Assembly (NCBI GenBank): GCA_023957115.1
Contig: JAMLHN010000034.1
Coordinates: 1 to 44,350 of the forward strand
Length of the DNA stretch: 44,350 nt
Reading direction: 5' to 3'
Source of the DNA: Thermomicrobiales bacterium
GTDB lineage: Bacteria > Chloroflexota > Chloroflexia > Thermomicrobiales > UBA6265
A program made the translations under genes and the position numbers. Positions within the stretch are counted from its first letter, which is position 1. Each line of letters starts with the position of its first letter. Below the pieces are notes generated by a model. That model saw only the letters and a list, made by a program, of their open reading frames with translations, made no database searches and had not been told where the DNA came from. Shown one piece after another: positions 1 through 8,507 of the stretch.

Positions 1-2
1 TC

Positions 3-983
3 GTGCGGTGCACCTGCAACGACGCCGACGCCGCGGCCGGGCTCGCCCACATCGTGCCCCGCTCGCCGGTGCCGATCGTCGCCGACGTGCACAACAACCA
101 CCGGATGGCCCTCGCCGCCCTCGACGCCGGTGTGCACGGTCTGCGGCTCAACCCGGGCAACATCCGCAAGCCCGAGCACATCAAGCTCATCGCCTCGGAG
201 GCGAGGGACCGAGGCGTGCCGATCCGCATCGGCGTGAACGGCGGCTCCCTCGACGAGCGGCTGTACCAGAAGTACGGCGGCCGGGTGACCCCCGAGGCCA
301 TGGTGGAGTCGGCCCAGATGGAGCTGGCCTACTTCGACGAGGTCGGCTTCGACCAGGTGAAGATCTCGGTGAAGGCGTCGAGCGTCCCGCTGATGATCGA
401 GGCGTACCGCCAGCTGTCGGAGGCCACCGACCACCCGCTGCACCTCGGCGTCACCGAGGCCGGGCCGCCGCCCGCCGGGCTGGTGAAGGCCACCGCCGGC
501 ATCGCCGCCCTGCTGGCCGAGGGCATCGGCGACACCATCCGCTACTCGCTCACCGCCGACCCGGTGGAGGAGGCGCGGGCCGGACGGGTGCTGCTCGAGG
601 CCATGGGCCTGCGCGAGCGCAAGGGCCTCGACCTCATCGCCTGCCCCTCGTGCGGGCGGGCCGAGGTCGACGTGATCAAGGTCGCCAACGACGCCCAGGC
701 CGCGCTCGAGGGCATGGAGATCCCCATCCAGGTGGCGGTCATGGGGTGCGTCGTCAACGGCCCTGGCGAAGCGCGCGATGCCGACGTCGGCCTGGCCGGC
801 GGCAATTCCAAAGGAATCATCTTCCGCAAAGGCAAGATCGTCCGCACGGTGCCGGAATCCGACATGATCCAGGCCCTGAAAGACGAGATCATCAAGGTGG
901 TCGAAGACCGTCGTGCCGGAATCGTGGAAGATTCAGCAAATGAGTTTCAGTACAAGCCGATGCTCACGTTGACGTCGGTCTAG
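3..983 (+). CDS. ispG: 4-hydroxy-3-methylbut-2-enyl diphosphate synthase (IspG/GcpE), 5' end missing
   Basis: IspG is the [4Fe-4S] enzyme of the penultimate step of the MEP isoprenoid pathway. The frame is open to the window edge and the first codon (GTG) is an internal Val of the family motif preceding RCT, so the N-terminus is cut off. Visible family motifs: LRLNPGNI, IRIGVN(G/A)GS, the CPSC pair (about 650) and GCVVNGPGEA (about 745-770), which hold the cluster cysteines and the conserved Glu. Codon use is extreme up to about 765 (all 18 Glu codons are GAG) and changes at once in the NGPGEA motif to a mixed style (4 GAA, 2 GAG to the end), like the rest of the window. The gene call is sure; whether it is one natural gene is not. 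Confidence 0.93.
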   Translation: MRCTCNDADAAAGLAHIVPRSPVPIVADVHNNHRMALAALDAGVHGLRLNPGNIRKPEHIKLIASEARDRGVPIRIGVNGGSLDERLYQKYGGRVTPEAMVESAQMELAYFDEVGFDQVKISVKASSVPLMIEAYRQLSEATDHPLHLGVTEAGPPPAGLVKATAGIAALLAEGIGDTIRYSLTADPVEEARAGRVLLEAMGLRERKGLDLIACPSCGRAEVDVIKVANDAQAALEGMEIPIQVAVMGCVVNGPGEARDADVGLAGGNSKGIIFRKGKIVRTVPESDMIQALKDEIIKVVEDRRAGIVEDSANEFQYKPMLTLTSV

Positions 984-1019
984 ACCCAAGCCCTAACGTC
1001 GAGGAGGAACACGTCGCCG

Positions 1020-1718
1020 ATGTCCACGTTCGTGGCGCCCCAGCGGGCGTATACCGACGAGCAGCTTGCCTTCCTGAAGTCGGTCGACAGTCCGACGATG
1101 GCCAACGCGATCGAGCCATTCAAGCTTCGTGACCGCACGGATGGATATGTCGGCGGCAATATTGGCTGTCTCTTTCCCGATCTCGGCGTCATGGTCGGCC
1201 AGGCGCTGACGGTCAAGGTGACTAATCCCGCCGGGCCGGTGGCCGGCCGCGACGGCTATTGGGCCATGTGGGACGCGTTGGAGCAGATGCCCTCGCCAGC
1301 CGTGCTGGTAATGCAGGATATCAGCGGCGCACCGTATCGATGTGCCTACGCGGGCGAGGTCATGGCGACGCTGGCCCAGAAGCTGGGCGCCGTGGGCATG
1401 GTCAGCGATGGCGGATACCGCGATCTGGACGAGGTGCATGCATTGGGCATGCACTATTTCTGCCCCTTCGCCGTTGTCTCGCATGGCAACTTTGCCATTC
1501 AGGATGTTGGCCAGCCGGTCTGGATCGACGGCCAGCGCATTGCCACCGGCGATATCCTTCACGGCGATGCCAACGGGATCGTGATCGTCCCCCAGGAGAC
1601 GCTTGCGGGACTGCCGGAGACCGTCGAAGAGATTCGGGTTCGCGAGCGCCGCGTCATGGACTACATCAAGAGCGATAGCTTCAGTCTCGCCGACTTCAAG
1701 GTCGGCAAGACGTACTAG
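1020..1718 (+). CDS. RraA-like / HMG-aldolase family protein
   Basis: Protein of 232 residues from the RraA / 4-hydroxy-4-methyl-2-oxoglutarate aldolase family (formerly annotated as demethylmenaquinone methyltransferase). The family signature is clear: GMVSDGGYRD near residue 137-146 (metal and substrate site) and GDILHGDANGIVIVP near 179-193. Members are divalent-metal lyases or, in gammaproteobacteria, RNase E inhibitors; the activity here cannot be told from sequence. ATG follows a GGAGG ribosome site about 9 bases upstream. It stands alone: 36 bases after ispG and followed by a repeat-bearing gap. Confidence 0.85.
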   Translation: MSTFVAPQRAYTDEQLAFLKSVDSPTMANAIEPFKLRDRTDGYVGGNIGCLFPDLGVMVGQALTVKVTNPAGPVAGRDGYWAMWDALEQMPSPAVLVMQDISGAPYRCAYAGEVMATLAQKLGAVGMVSDGGYRDLDEVHALGMHYFCPFAVVSHGNFAIQDVGQPVWIDGQRIATGDILHGDANGIVIVPQETLAGLPETVEEIRVRERRVMDYIKSDSFSLADFKVGKTY

Positions 1719-1720
1719 CG

Positions 1721-1858
1721 TGTGTTTGAAAAGCCAAGCATGATACTCCGTACGATCCAGATCCCTGCCCCTGCGTGCCATTCGGGCCACGGAATCAGCC
1801 CATCCGGTCTTCTCCGGACCCCAGACTCTGGGTTCCGGACTCGTCTCGAACGCGCCCA
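1721..1858. repeat. MITE-like intergenic repeat, copy 1
   Basis: Begins with GTGTTTGAAAAGCCA (1722-1736), identical to 35012-35026, has an internal core of paired CCGGAC boxes (about 1814-1840), and ends with TCTCGAACGCGCCC. The same order (GTGTTTGAA start, GGAC...GGGCTC...GGAC core, GAAC-CGCCC end) recurs at 9998 and 35011. No coding potential was recognised. Confidence 0.5.
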
Positions 1859-1871
1859 CGGCCCTGCGCGA

Positions 1872-1899
1872 TTGCGCACTCAGGTTGGGCTGGTAGAAT
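1872..1899 (+). promoter_or_regulatory. Candidate sigma-70 promoter for the ABC importer operon
   Basis: TTGCGC at 1872-1877, a 16-base spacer, and an extended -10 TGGTAGAAT with TAGAAT at 1894-1899. It lies 88 bases before the binding-protein start. Eight bases after the -10 is a GTG that opens a 27-codon frame, which would make the transcript leaderless. Confidence 0.45.
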
Positions 1900-1907
1900 C
1901 GCCCGTC

Positions 1908-1991
1908 GTGGCCGCGACCGGTCGACCGGTTCCGCGCCCGAAATGGCGAATCGTCACGACTCCAACTCTCGAGGGAGCTCTACATCCATGA
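1908..1991 (+). CDS. Possible leaderless upstream ORF coupled to the binding protein
   Basis: A 27-codon frame starts at GTG 1908, 8 bases after the candidate -10 box, and its stop overlaps the next start as ATGA (1988-1991). The peptide (MAATGRPVPRPKWRIV... ending LEGALHP) resembles no family I know. Position and overlap, not composition, are the reasons for listing it. It could equally be plain 5' leader. Confidence 0.25.
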   Translation: MAATGRPVPRPKWRIVTTPTLEGALHP

Positions 1992-3121
1992 AACGGATCA
2001 TCGGGCATTTGTCCGTTCTGACTGTCCTGTTCGCCCTCATTGCCGCCCCGGCGCTTACCGGCGCCGCCGTCCGAGCGCAGGACTCATCCCCCACGGGATC
2101 TCCGATTTCCTGTGACGTCGCGCCAAAAGACGCGCCCTCGGTTGCGCCGACCGTCACGCCGGGCGCCGCCGGCACCGCGACCGGCGGCGAGCTGGGTTCG
2201 ATCAAGGTCGGGTTCGTGCCGGTGACCGTGTTCGCCCCAGTCTTCGTGGCCGAAGAGCTCGGCTACTACGCGGAAGAAGGCCTCGACGTTCAGCTCGAAC
2301 CCTTTCCGGGTGGCGCAGATCCCGTTGTGCTGACGGCAAGTGGCGAGCTCGACGCGGCGTTCGTCGGTGTCGGACCGGCATTCTGGAACGGTGCGGCCCA
2401 AGATCTCGGGATCAAGCTCATTGCCCCCGGGCATGCCGAAGGGAATCCCGTCGCCACTCCATTGATGATTTCCAAGAAGTCCTGTGAGGATGGCACGATC
2501 ACCTCGGTTGCCGAGCTCGAGGGAAAGAAAGTCTCGGTCAATGCCCGCGGCGCCACCGAATACTGGCTGAATGCCGCCCTCTCGACCGGCGGCCTGACGA
2601 TCAATGACATCCAGCTCGAAGTGCTTCCCTTCCCCGATGCCGTAGCCGCGCTGGAATCCGGCGCGGTCGATGCCGCCATGGTCGGTGAACCCCTTGCAAC
2701 ACAGGCCGAGCTCGACGGTATCGCTGTCCGGCTTTCGGGCGACTTCCCGGTTCAGGATGTGCAACCGACGGCAATTGTCGGCAATGAGAGCTGGCTGGCC
2801 GAGCATCCTGACCAGGCGGAAGCGTTCGTGACCGGATACATGCGCGCCTCCAAGCTCCTGGCGAATGGTGGGCTCGATGATCCGGCCGTTCAGGCGATCA
2901 TCCAGGAATACACTGGGGTACCGGCGGAACTGGTGGCCAGCGCGGTGCAACCGGTCTTCTCGGCCGATGGGTTCATCGCGTTCGAGGGGCTTGCCAAGCT
3001 GCAAACATTCTTCCGCGAGCGCGAACAGCTCGAATACGAAACCGATCTCGATCCGTATTCGCTCGCAGACGAGACCTTCGTCATGTCCGCGATGGCGGAG
3101 CTCAACCCGAACAGTCCGTAG
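1988..3121 (+). CDS. ABC transporter substrate-binding protein, NitT/TauT (SsuA/NMT1) type
   Basis: Extracytoplasmic binding protein of 377 residues for a nitrate/sulfonate/taurine/thiamine-precursor type importer. Residues 1-31 form a secretion signal (MKR, hydrophobic stretch, AxA), followed by a Ser/Thr/Pro-rich linker with one Cys, then the mature fold from about residue 75 (KVGFVPVTVFAPVFVAEELGYYAEEGLDV), typical of NMT1/SsuA-like proteins. The frame is open upstream to 1775, but ATG 1988 has GGGAG 9 bases ahead and starts the signal peptide. Followed by its ATPase and permease; the substrate is not identifiable. Confidence 0.9.
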   Translation: MKRIIGHLSVLTVLFALIAAPALTGAAVRAQDSSPTGSPISCDVAPKDAPSVAPTVTPGAAGTATGGELGSIKVGFVPVTVFAPVFVAEELGYYAEEGLDVQLEPFPGGADPVVLTASGELDAAFVGVGPAFWNGAAQDLGIKLIAPGHAEGNPVATPLMISKKSCEDGTITSVAELEGKKVSVNARGATEYWLNAALSTGGLTINDIQLEVLPFPDAVAALESGAVDAAMVGEPLATQAELDGIAVRLSGDFPVQDVQPTAIVGNESWLAEHPDQAEAFVTGYMRASKLLANGGLDDPAVQAIIQEYTGVPAELVASAVQPVFSADGFIAFEGLAKLQTFFREREQLEYETDLDPYSLADETFVMSAMAELNPNSP

Positions 3122-3154
3122 CTCAGCGGCCGGTCTTCCGGCCAGGATTCGTCG

Positions 3155-4003
3155 ATGACCGTGGCAGTGGCGAATGAATCGGGGACCGTAGACGATCGCG
3201 AGGTCGTCACCGATCCGCCACTCGTTCGAATACGGGGGCTGGGGCGGGTTTTCGAAACCGCCGCCGGCCCGGTCACCGCGGTGCGAGCTATCGATCTCGA
3301 CATCCGGCGACGTGAATTCCTCGCCATCGTCGGGCCGTCCGGGTGTGGAAAGACGACCCTGCTCCGCATGATTGCCGGCCTCGAAACGCCGACCAGCGGC
3401 CGTATCGAAACCGGCAGCGCCGCCGCGGATCGACCGGTCAATGCAATGGTCTTTCAGGGGCACTCGGTTTTCCCCTGGATGACGGTTCGACAGAACGCCG
3501 AATACGGCCTCGCGATCCGCGGCGCCGGCAAGCCAGAACGCGCCGGCATCGTCGACAGCCTGTTGGAAACGGTTGGGTTGATCGAGTTCAGCCGCGCCTA
3601 TCCCCATCAACTGTCCGAAGGAATGCGCCAGCGAGTCGCCATTGCACGCGCCCTGGCGGTCGATCCGGATCTGCTCCTCATGGATGAGCCATTCGGATCG
3701 CTCGACGAGCAGACGCGCTTCATCCTCCAGGACGAAGTGCTGCGTATCTGGGGAGAAACGCAGAAGACGGTCATCGTCGTTACACACTCGATCGACGAAG
3801 CACTGACCCTGGCGGACCGTGTCATCGTCATGACCGCGCACCCAGGCGCGATCAAGGATGTGGTAGACGTACCGCTTGCACGGCCACGCGACCAGGCAAC
3901 GCTCCGGTCCGATCCCGAGTTCGGCCGGTTGTTCGGCCGCATCTGGGACTCCCTGCGCAGTGAGGTGTTGGAAGCGCGTGCCGCGTCAGGTTCTCCGCGG
4001 TGA
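3155..4003 (+). CDS. ABC transporter ATP-binding protein, NitT/TauT (SsuB/TauB) type
   Basis: ATPase subunit of 282 residues. Walker A GPSGCGKTT is at residues 60-68, the Q-loop is in VFQGHSVFPW, the ABC signature is LSEGMRQRVAIARAL (LSEGM instead of the usual LSGGM), Walker B is LLLMDEP, and the switch His is in VVTHSIDEA. The early VFPW after the Q-loop and the SIDEA box are typical of the nitrate/sulfonate/taurine subfamily. It overlaps the permease start by 4 bases (GTGA), indicating translational coupling. Confidence 0.93.
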   Translation: MTVAVANESGTVDDREVVTDPPLVRIRGLGRVFETAAGPVTAVRAIDLDIRRREFLAIVGPSGCGKTTLLRMIAGLETPTSGRIETGSAAADRPVNAMVFQGHSVFPWMTVRQNAEYGLAIRGAGKPERAGIVDSLLETVGLIEFSRAYPHQLSEGMRQRVAIARALAVDPDLLLMDEPFGSLDEQTRFILQDEVLRIWGETQKTVIVVTHSIDEALTLADRVIVMTAHPGAIKDVVDVPLARPRDQATLRSDPEFGRLFGRIWDSLRSEVLEARAASGSPR

Positions 4004-4770
4004 CCGCAAAGCAGCGGCGTTTCGCCGAGATCGTGTTGACGATCGCGTCTCCCATTCTGCTTCTGCTCATATGGGAGCTCATCTCGCGCAGCGGCCGGAT
4101 CGATCAACGATTCTGGCCAGCGCCCTCCAGTTTGTGGGATACCACCAGGACGATGGTCCAGGATGAGGATCTCTTCGGTGAAATCTGGCTCACGCTGGAG
4201 CGGATCCTGGCCGGCTTTGCCATGGGTGCGGTTCCCGGCATCATCATCGGGTTGCTGATGGGGATCTCGTGGCCGATCCGGGCATTCCTCATGCCGATCG
4301 CAACCGCGATCTACGCCATCCCCAAGATCGCCCTCCTGCCGCTCGTGCTGATCGCCCTTGGCACCGGCGAGATGGCGCGATGGGTGATCGTTGCGCTTTC
4401 GATCTTCTTCGTCGTGGCGCTGAGCACGATGGGCGGCGTACTTGCCCTCGATCCGATCTTTACCGATGTCGCGCGTAACTTTGGCGGCAACCGCTGGACC
4501 TTGTTCCGGACAGTTGCGCTCCCCGGATCGACGCCTGCCATCTTCACCGGTCTCCGGCTGGCGCTCGGTTTTGCCCTGATCGTCGTGGTCGGTACCGAGT
4601 TCGTCCGGCCGAACGGCGGAGTCGGAAGCCTGATCTGGGAGAGCTACAGCATTCTCTCGATCAAGAAGATGTACGTTGGCTTGATCGTCACCGCGCTGAT
4701 GGGGTGGTTGCTGGTGCTGGGGCTGGACCTGATCGAACGTCTGGTGGTGCCATGGCGCAGAGCCCTGTAG
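4000..4770 (+). CDS. ABC transporter permease, NitT/TauT (SsuC/TauC) type
   Basis: Inner-membrane permease of 256 residues with about six hydrophobic segments and the BPD_transp_1 loop (VARNFGGNRWTLFRTVALPGSTPAIFTGLRLALGFA), which docks on the ATPase. GTG start at 4000 overlaps the ATPase stop. Its last 19 bases overlap the start of the next gene, a prenyltransferase, so the importer seems to be co-transcribed with menaquinone-type genes; this may be chance gene packing. Confidence 0.92.
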   Translation: MTAKQRRFAEIVLTIASPILLLLIWELISRSGRIDQRFWPAPSSLWDTTRTMVQDEDLFGEIWLTLERILAGFAMGAVPGIIIGLLMGISWPIRAFLMPIATAIYAIPKIALLPLVLIALGTGEMARWVIVALSIFFVVALSTMGGVLALDPIFTDVARNFGGNRWTLFRTVALPGSTPAIFTGLRLALGFALIVVVGTEFVRPNGGVGSLIWESYSILSIKKMYVGLIVTALMGWLLVLGLDLIERLVVPWRRAL

Positions 4771-5689
4771 GCGTGCAGGCGTATCCCGCGCCAGGCTCGC
4801 TCAAAGCGTGGCTCCGCGCCATCCGCTATCACTCCTTCACCGCATCGGTCATTCCGATCCTGCTCGGATCAGTCTCGCGCTCATCGACGGCCATTGGTCG
4901 TGGTCACTGGTCATCGCCATGGTGATCGCCTCGGTTGCCTGTCATGCTGGCGCCAACATGGCGAACGATTTCTTCGATTTTCGCAAGGGCGTCGACAACG
5001 AGCACAACCTCGGTCCATTCAAGGTCATCCAGCTCGGTCTGCTGACCGCAAACCAGGTACGCAATGGCATGATCGCCGCCTTTGCGCTGGCGAGTGTGGT
5101 CGGCGCGTACATCGTGCTGGCAACCGATTGGCGCGTCTTCGTACTGGCGGCGGCCAGCCTGGGAGCGGCATTCTTCTACACAGCCGGTTCCAAAGCCCTG
5201 GGATATGTCGCCCTCGGAGAGGTCACCGTCTTCCTCGTCATGGGACCTGGAATGGTCTGTGGAGCCTATTACGTGCTCACCGGAACGGTTACCTGGACCA
5301 CATTGCTGGTCTCGATTCCGGCCGGGGCGCTTTCGGCGGCAACACTCCATGCGAACAACATGCGTGATATCGAGCACGATCGCGCGGCCGGCAAGCGAAC
5401 CCTGGCCACGATCCTCGGCCGGGACGGATCGACCGCCGAGTACATCGCCTGGATTGTTTTCGCCTATCTCGCGTTTCTTCTGGCGATCGTCCTCGATTTC
5501 CAGCTTTGGCCGATTGCGCTTGGGATCCTCACGCTTCCGAACGCGCTTCGGCTGGTCGGACTCGCTCGAACAGGGTCCGGCGCTGATGCCCTGAATCGAC
5601 TCCTGCGCAAGACCGCTGGGCTGCATCTGCAACTGGGCGGGGCAATGACCGCCGGATTGCTCGTTCGCGCGCTCCTGGATCGAACGTGA
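4752..5689 (+). CDS. menA: UbiA-family prenyltransferase, MenA-like, with an apparent frameshift
   Basis: Membrane prenyltransferase, most like 1,4-dihydroxy-2-naphthoate polyprenyltransferase of menaquinone synthesis. Both Asp-rich motifs are present: ANMANDFFDFRKGVDN and HANNMRDIEHDRAAGKRTLA, plus seven or more hydrophobic segments. The natural N-terminus (MAQSPVGVQAYPAPGSLKAWL, ATG 4752) lies in a different frame from the body. The frames meet near 4874: GGATCAGTCTCGCGC would read GSVLALIDG if one C were restored after GTC. With that base the protein is 312 residues, normal for the family. Either a single-base sequencing or assembly error or a fresh mutation; the otherwise intact body favours error. 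Confidence 0.85.
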
Positions 5690-6540
5690 TGAGCCGGCGC
5701 GGACGGCGAGCGATCGGACTCCTGGCCGCGCTCGGCGGGCTTCTCGCCTATTGGCGAGTCCGCCATGTCAATCCCTATCGTCCGGTCCTGGAACGGGTCG
5801 AGCTTCCATTGCCAGCCGGCGCCACCGCGCTCGATGGGCTACGCATCGCGTTCGTGACCGATACGCATTGTGGACCGTTCACGACCCCGGCGGACATCCA
5901 CCGCGGGGTCGCGCTTTTCGATCGCGAGCGGATCGATCTGGTGTTGCTGGGCGGCGACTACGTCTCCGAATCGAACCTCTATGCCGCCCCAATGGCCGAT
6001 GTGTTGCGATCGCTGGTCGAACGCGCTCCGTTGGGTGCATTTGCCGTCATGGGAAATCACGATCTGCCCCTCGGTGTCGATCGGGTCCGTGGTGAGCTGG
6101 AACGGATCGGCGTCCGGGTCCTGCGCAACGAGCATGCGATCGTCGAACGAAACGGTCAGCGGCTGGCGATCGCCGGAATCGACGACACCATCGTCGGACG
6201 CGCCGACGCGGACATGACCTTTGCGTCGATCCCGGCTGGCGTTCCAACCCTGGCCCTGTGGCATGAAGCCGACTTTGCCGAGCACGCGGCCCGCCTAGGC
6301 GCATTCGCGCAGCTTTCGGGACACACCCACGGCGGGCAGGTGCGGCTACCCTTCGTCGGGTCGATCTGGTTGCCGCCCGACGGGCGCGTACGCGATATCG
6401 GCCTCGAGGATGTCGAAGGAATGCCGGTCTATATCTCGCGCGGACTGGGCGTCTACCGCCCACCGGTTCGATTTCTGGCTCCGCCCGAGGTAACGCTTGT
6501 ACGCTTGAACGCCGGTATGCTGCACCCCGGCATCGCATGA
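5689..6540 (+). CDS. Calcineurin-like metallophosphoesterase (YkuE/YaeI type)
   Basis: Protein of about 283 residues with an N-terminal membrane anchor (residues 8-22) followed by the complete dimetal phosphoesterase motif series: DTHCG, GGDYV, GNHD, an H in LWHEAD and SGHTHGGQ. The order and the GHTHGGQ end match the YkuE/YaeI group, some of which act on lipid A precursors or phospholipids at the membrane. ATG 5689 overlaps the prenyltransferase stop (TGATG), so the two are coupled. Substrate unknown. Confidence 0.88.
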   Translation: MSRRGRRAIGLLAALGGLLAYWRVRHVNPYRPVLERVELPLPAGATALDGLRIAFVTDTHCGPFTTPADIHRGVALFDRERIDLVLLGGDYVSESNLYAAPMADVLRSLVERAPLGAFAVMGNHDLPLGVDRVRGELERIGVRVLRNEHAIVERNGQRLAIAGIDDTIVGRADADMTFASIPAGVPTLALWHEADFAEHAARLGAFAQLSGHTHGGQVRLPFVGSIWLPPDGRVRDIGLEDVEGMPVYISRGLGVYRPPVRFLAPPEVTLVRLNAGMLHPGIA

Positions 6541-6655
6541 CGCGATGATCGACTCGGGGCGCCCTCCGGCTCTCTTACACTTCGACGCGTGTGTCTCGGG
6601 CTAACCCCGAGCAGCGCTTCATTACCTGCATTCTTCTTTGGGGACAAATACAAAG

Positions 6656-7765
6656 ATGCAAACCGTTGGTATCGGCGTGATTGGGTGCGGAATCGGCAAG
6701 TGGCATCTCGAAGGATATGACACCGACCCGCGCGCCAATGTGGTCGCCATTTCAGGGCTCGAAGACCGTTGCCATGATCTCGCTCGCGAACACGATGTGC
6801 CGAACGTGTACACCGATTACCGGGAGATGCTCGCCCGTCCGGATATCCAGGCAGTGAGCATCGCCGTACCGAATTTTCTGCATGTGCCCATTGGGCTCGA
6901 TGCCATTGCCGCCGGCAAACACGTGCTGATGGAAAAACCGCTCGCGCGCAACACCGAAGAAGGCGAGGTGCTGGTGCGCGCCGCCGAGGAGGCGGGGTTG
7001 GTGCTCGGTATCATCTTCAACCGGCGTTCCCGCGCAGACATGCAGGCGCTCAAATCTGCAATCGACCGTGGGGCGCTCGGCGAGATCTATCATGCCCGCG
7101 CCTACTGGAACCGCCGAGCCGGCATTCCCGGGCTCGGAAGCTGGTTCACGAACAAGGATGGCGCCGGGGGCGGACCATTGATCGACCTCGGCGTGCATGT
7201 CCTGGACATGGCGCTCTGGTTGATGGATGAGCCAAACGTGACGCGTGCCTCGGCAGCAACCTATGCCAAGCTCGGTCCGCAGGGAATCGGCAATTGGTCT
7301 GGCAATCGATTTTCCGTCACCACCGATATGCCCTATGAAGTCGAAGACTTCGCCACGGCGTTTCTCCGGACCGCGCGCGGGTCGACGCTCTACCTCGAGG
7401 CCAGCTGGGCGGAATTTTCGAGCCGCACCGACGAGTTCGGCGTCCATATCCTTGGCACGAAAGGTGGCGCAGAGCTCGACGTCAAAGACTATGCAACGGT
7501 CGGCACCCTGAAGCTCTTCTCCTTCGAGGACGGCGTTCAGATCGATGCGGTCCCTCGCCTGCCCGAGAAGGTGGCCTCGGCCGGACATGCCGAAGTCATC
7601 CACGCGTTCCTCGATTCGATTCTCGACGGTGTCCCGATGGTGCCCGATGGCCGAAACGGGCTCGAACGCACCGCACTTATCGACGCAATCTATAGATCGG
7701 CCCGCGAGGACCGCGAAGTCGAGGTCCCGTCGGTCATGAGCCTCCTGGAGGTAGGCGCCGCATGA
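6656..7765 (+). CDS. Gfo/Idh/MocA family oxidoreductase
   Basis: NAD(P)-dependent sugar or inositol dehydrogenase family, 369 residues. N-terminal Rossmann motif [11 protein letters not shown], the EKPLARN box (EKP, near residue 94-96), and the C-terminal alpha/beta domain with [19 protein letters not shown], where the catalytic Asp/His of the family lie. ATG 6656 was chosen because the Rossmann strand starts directly after it; a TTG at 6638 is also possible. First of three overlapping genes with a ThuA-like protein and an FAD oxidase, suggesting degradation of a sugar or sugar-like compound. Confidence 0.9.
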   Translation: MQTVGIGVIGCGIGKWHLEGYDTDPRANVVAISGLEDRCHDLAREHDVPNVYTDYREMLARPDIQAVSIAVPNFLHVPIGLDAIAAGKHVLMEKPLARNTEEGEVLVRAAEEAGLVLGIIFNRRSRADMQALKSAIDRGALGEIYHARAYWNRRAGIPGLGSWFTNKDGAGGGPLIDLGVHVLDMALWLMDEPNVTRASAATYAKLGPQGIGNWSGNRFSVTTDMPYEVEDFATAFLRTARGSTLYLEASWAEFSSRTDEFGVHILGTKGGAELDVKDYATVGTLKLFSFEDGVQIDAVPRLPEKVASAGHAEVIHAFLDSILDGVPMVPDGRNGLERTALIDAIYRSAREDREVEVPSVMSLLEVGAA

Positions 7766-8505
7766 GCATCAATGTCACAGTCTGGAACGAATACCGGCAT
7801 GAGCTGAGCGATGAAAAGGTCCGCGCCATCTATCCCGATGGCATCCACGGCGCCATCGCCGCCGGACTGCAGGACCACGCGGATTTCGTCGTTCGCACGG
7901 CCACGCTTGACGAACCCGACCAGGGCTTACCGCCAGCAGTGCTCGATTCGACCGATGTTCTTCTTTGGTGGGGGCACAAAGCGCACCCCGAGGTCCCGGA
8001 CGAGTTGGTCGACCGGGTTCAACGGCGAGTGCTCGATGGTATGGGGCTGCTCGTTCTGCATTCCGGACATGAATCGAAGATCTTCCAGCGTCTGATGGGT
8101 ACGAAGGCGAGTCTCAAGTGGCGAGAGGCGACCGACAAGGAACGCATCTGGATCGTCCAGCCCGGTCACCAGATCGCCCACGGACTCGGCGAGTACATCG
8201 AGCTACCGCGTGAAGAGATGTACGGAGAGTTTTTCGATATTCCCCAGCCCGACGAGCTGATCATGATTAGCTGGTTCACCGGCGGAGAGATCTTCCGCTC
8301 GGGGTGCTGCTTCTATCGGGGCAAAGGGAAGATCTTCTACTTCCGGCCCGGGCATGAGAGCTATCCCACCTACTTCAACCCGGAAATCCGCAAGGTGATT
8401 GCCAACGGCGTTCGCTGGGCCAGGCCCGTCGATGGTCCGGCCCCATTTTCTGGCGTCCATCCCGCCAATGCTCCGCTCGAACCGCTTCCGCCGGAAAACG
8501 ATTGA
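7762..8505 (+). CDS. ThuA-like domain protein (trehalose-utilisation type)
   Basis: Protein of 247 residues of the ThuA / glutamine-amidotransferase-like fold. Family features: [10 protein letters not shown] start, [40 protein letters not shown], and a [30 protein letters not shown] end. ThuA proteins commonly sit beside Gfo/Idh/MocA dehydrogenases, as here, and act in 3-keto-sugar or disaccharide catabolism. The start overlaps the dehydrogenase stop (ATGA). Confidence 0.9.
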   Translation: MSINVTVWNEYRHELSDEKVRAIYPDGIHGAIAAGLQDHADFVVRTATLDEPDQGLPPAVLDSTDVLLWWGHKAHPEVPDELVDRVQRRVLDGMGLLVLHSGHESKIFQRLMGTKASLKWREATDKERIWIVQPGHQIAHGLGEYIELPREEMYGEFFDIPQPDELIMISWFTGGEIFRSGCCFYRGKGKIFYFRPGHESYPTYFNPEIRKVIANGVRWARPVDGPAPFSGVHPANAPLEPLPPEND

Positions 8506-8507
8506 CG

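Noticed and set aside
2084..3841. Very long open frame on the minus strand opposite the ABC importer genes
   Set aside because: Mirror frame of clearly identified plus-strand genes; its translation has no family signature, and long antisense frames are common in GC-rich DNA.
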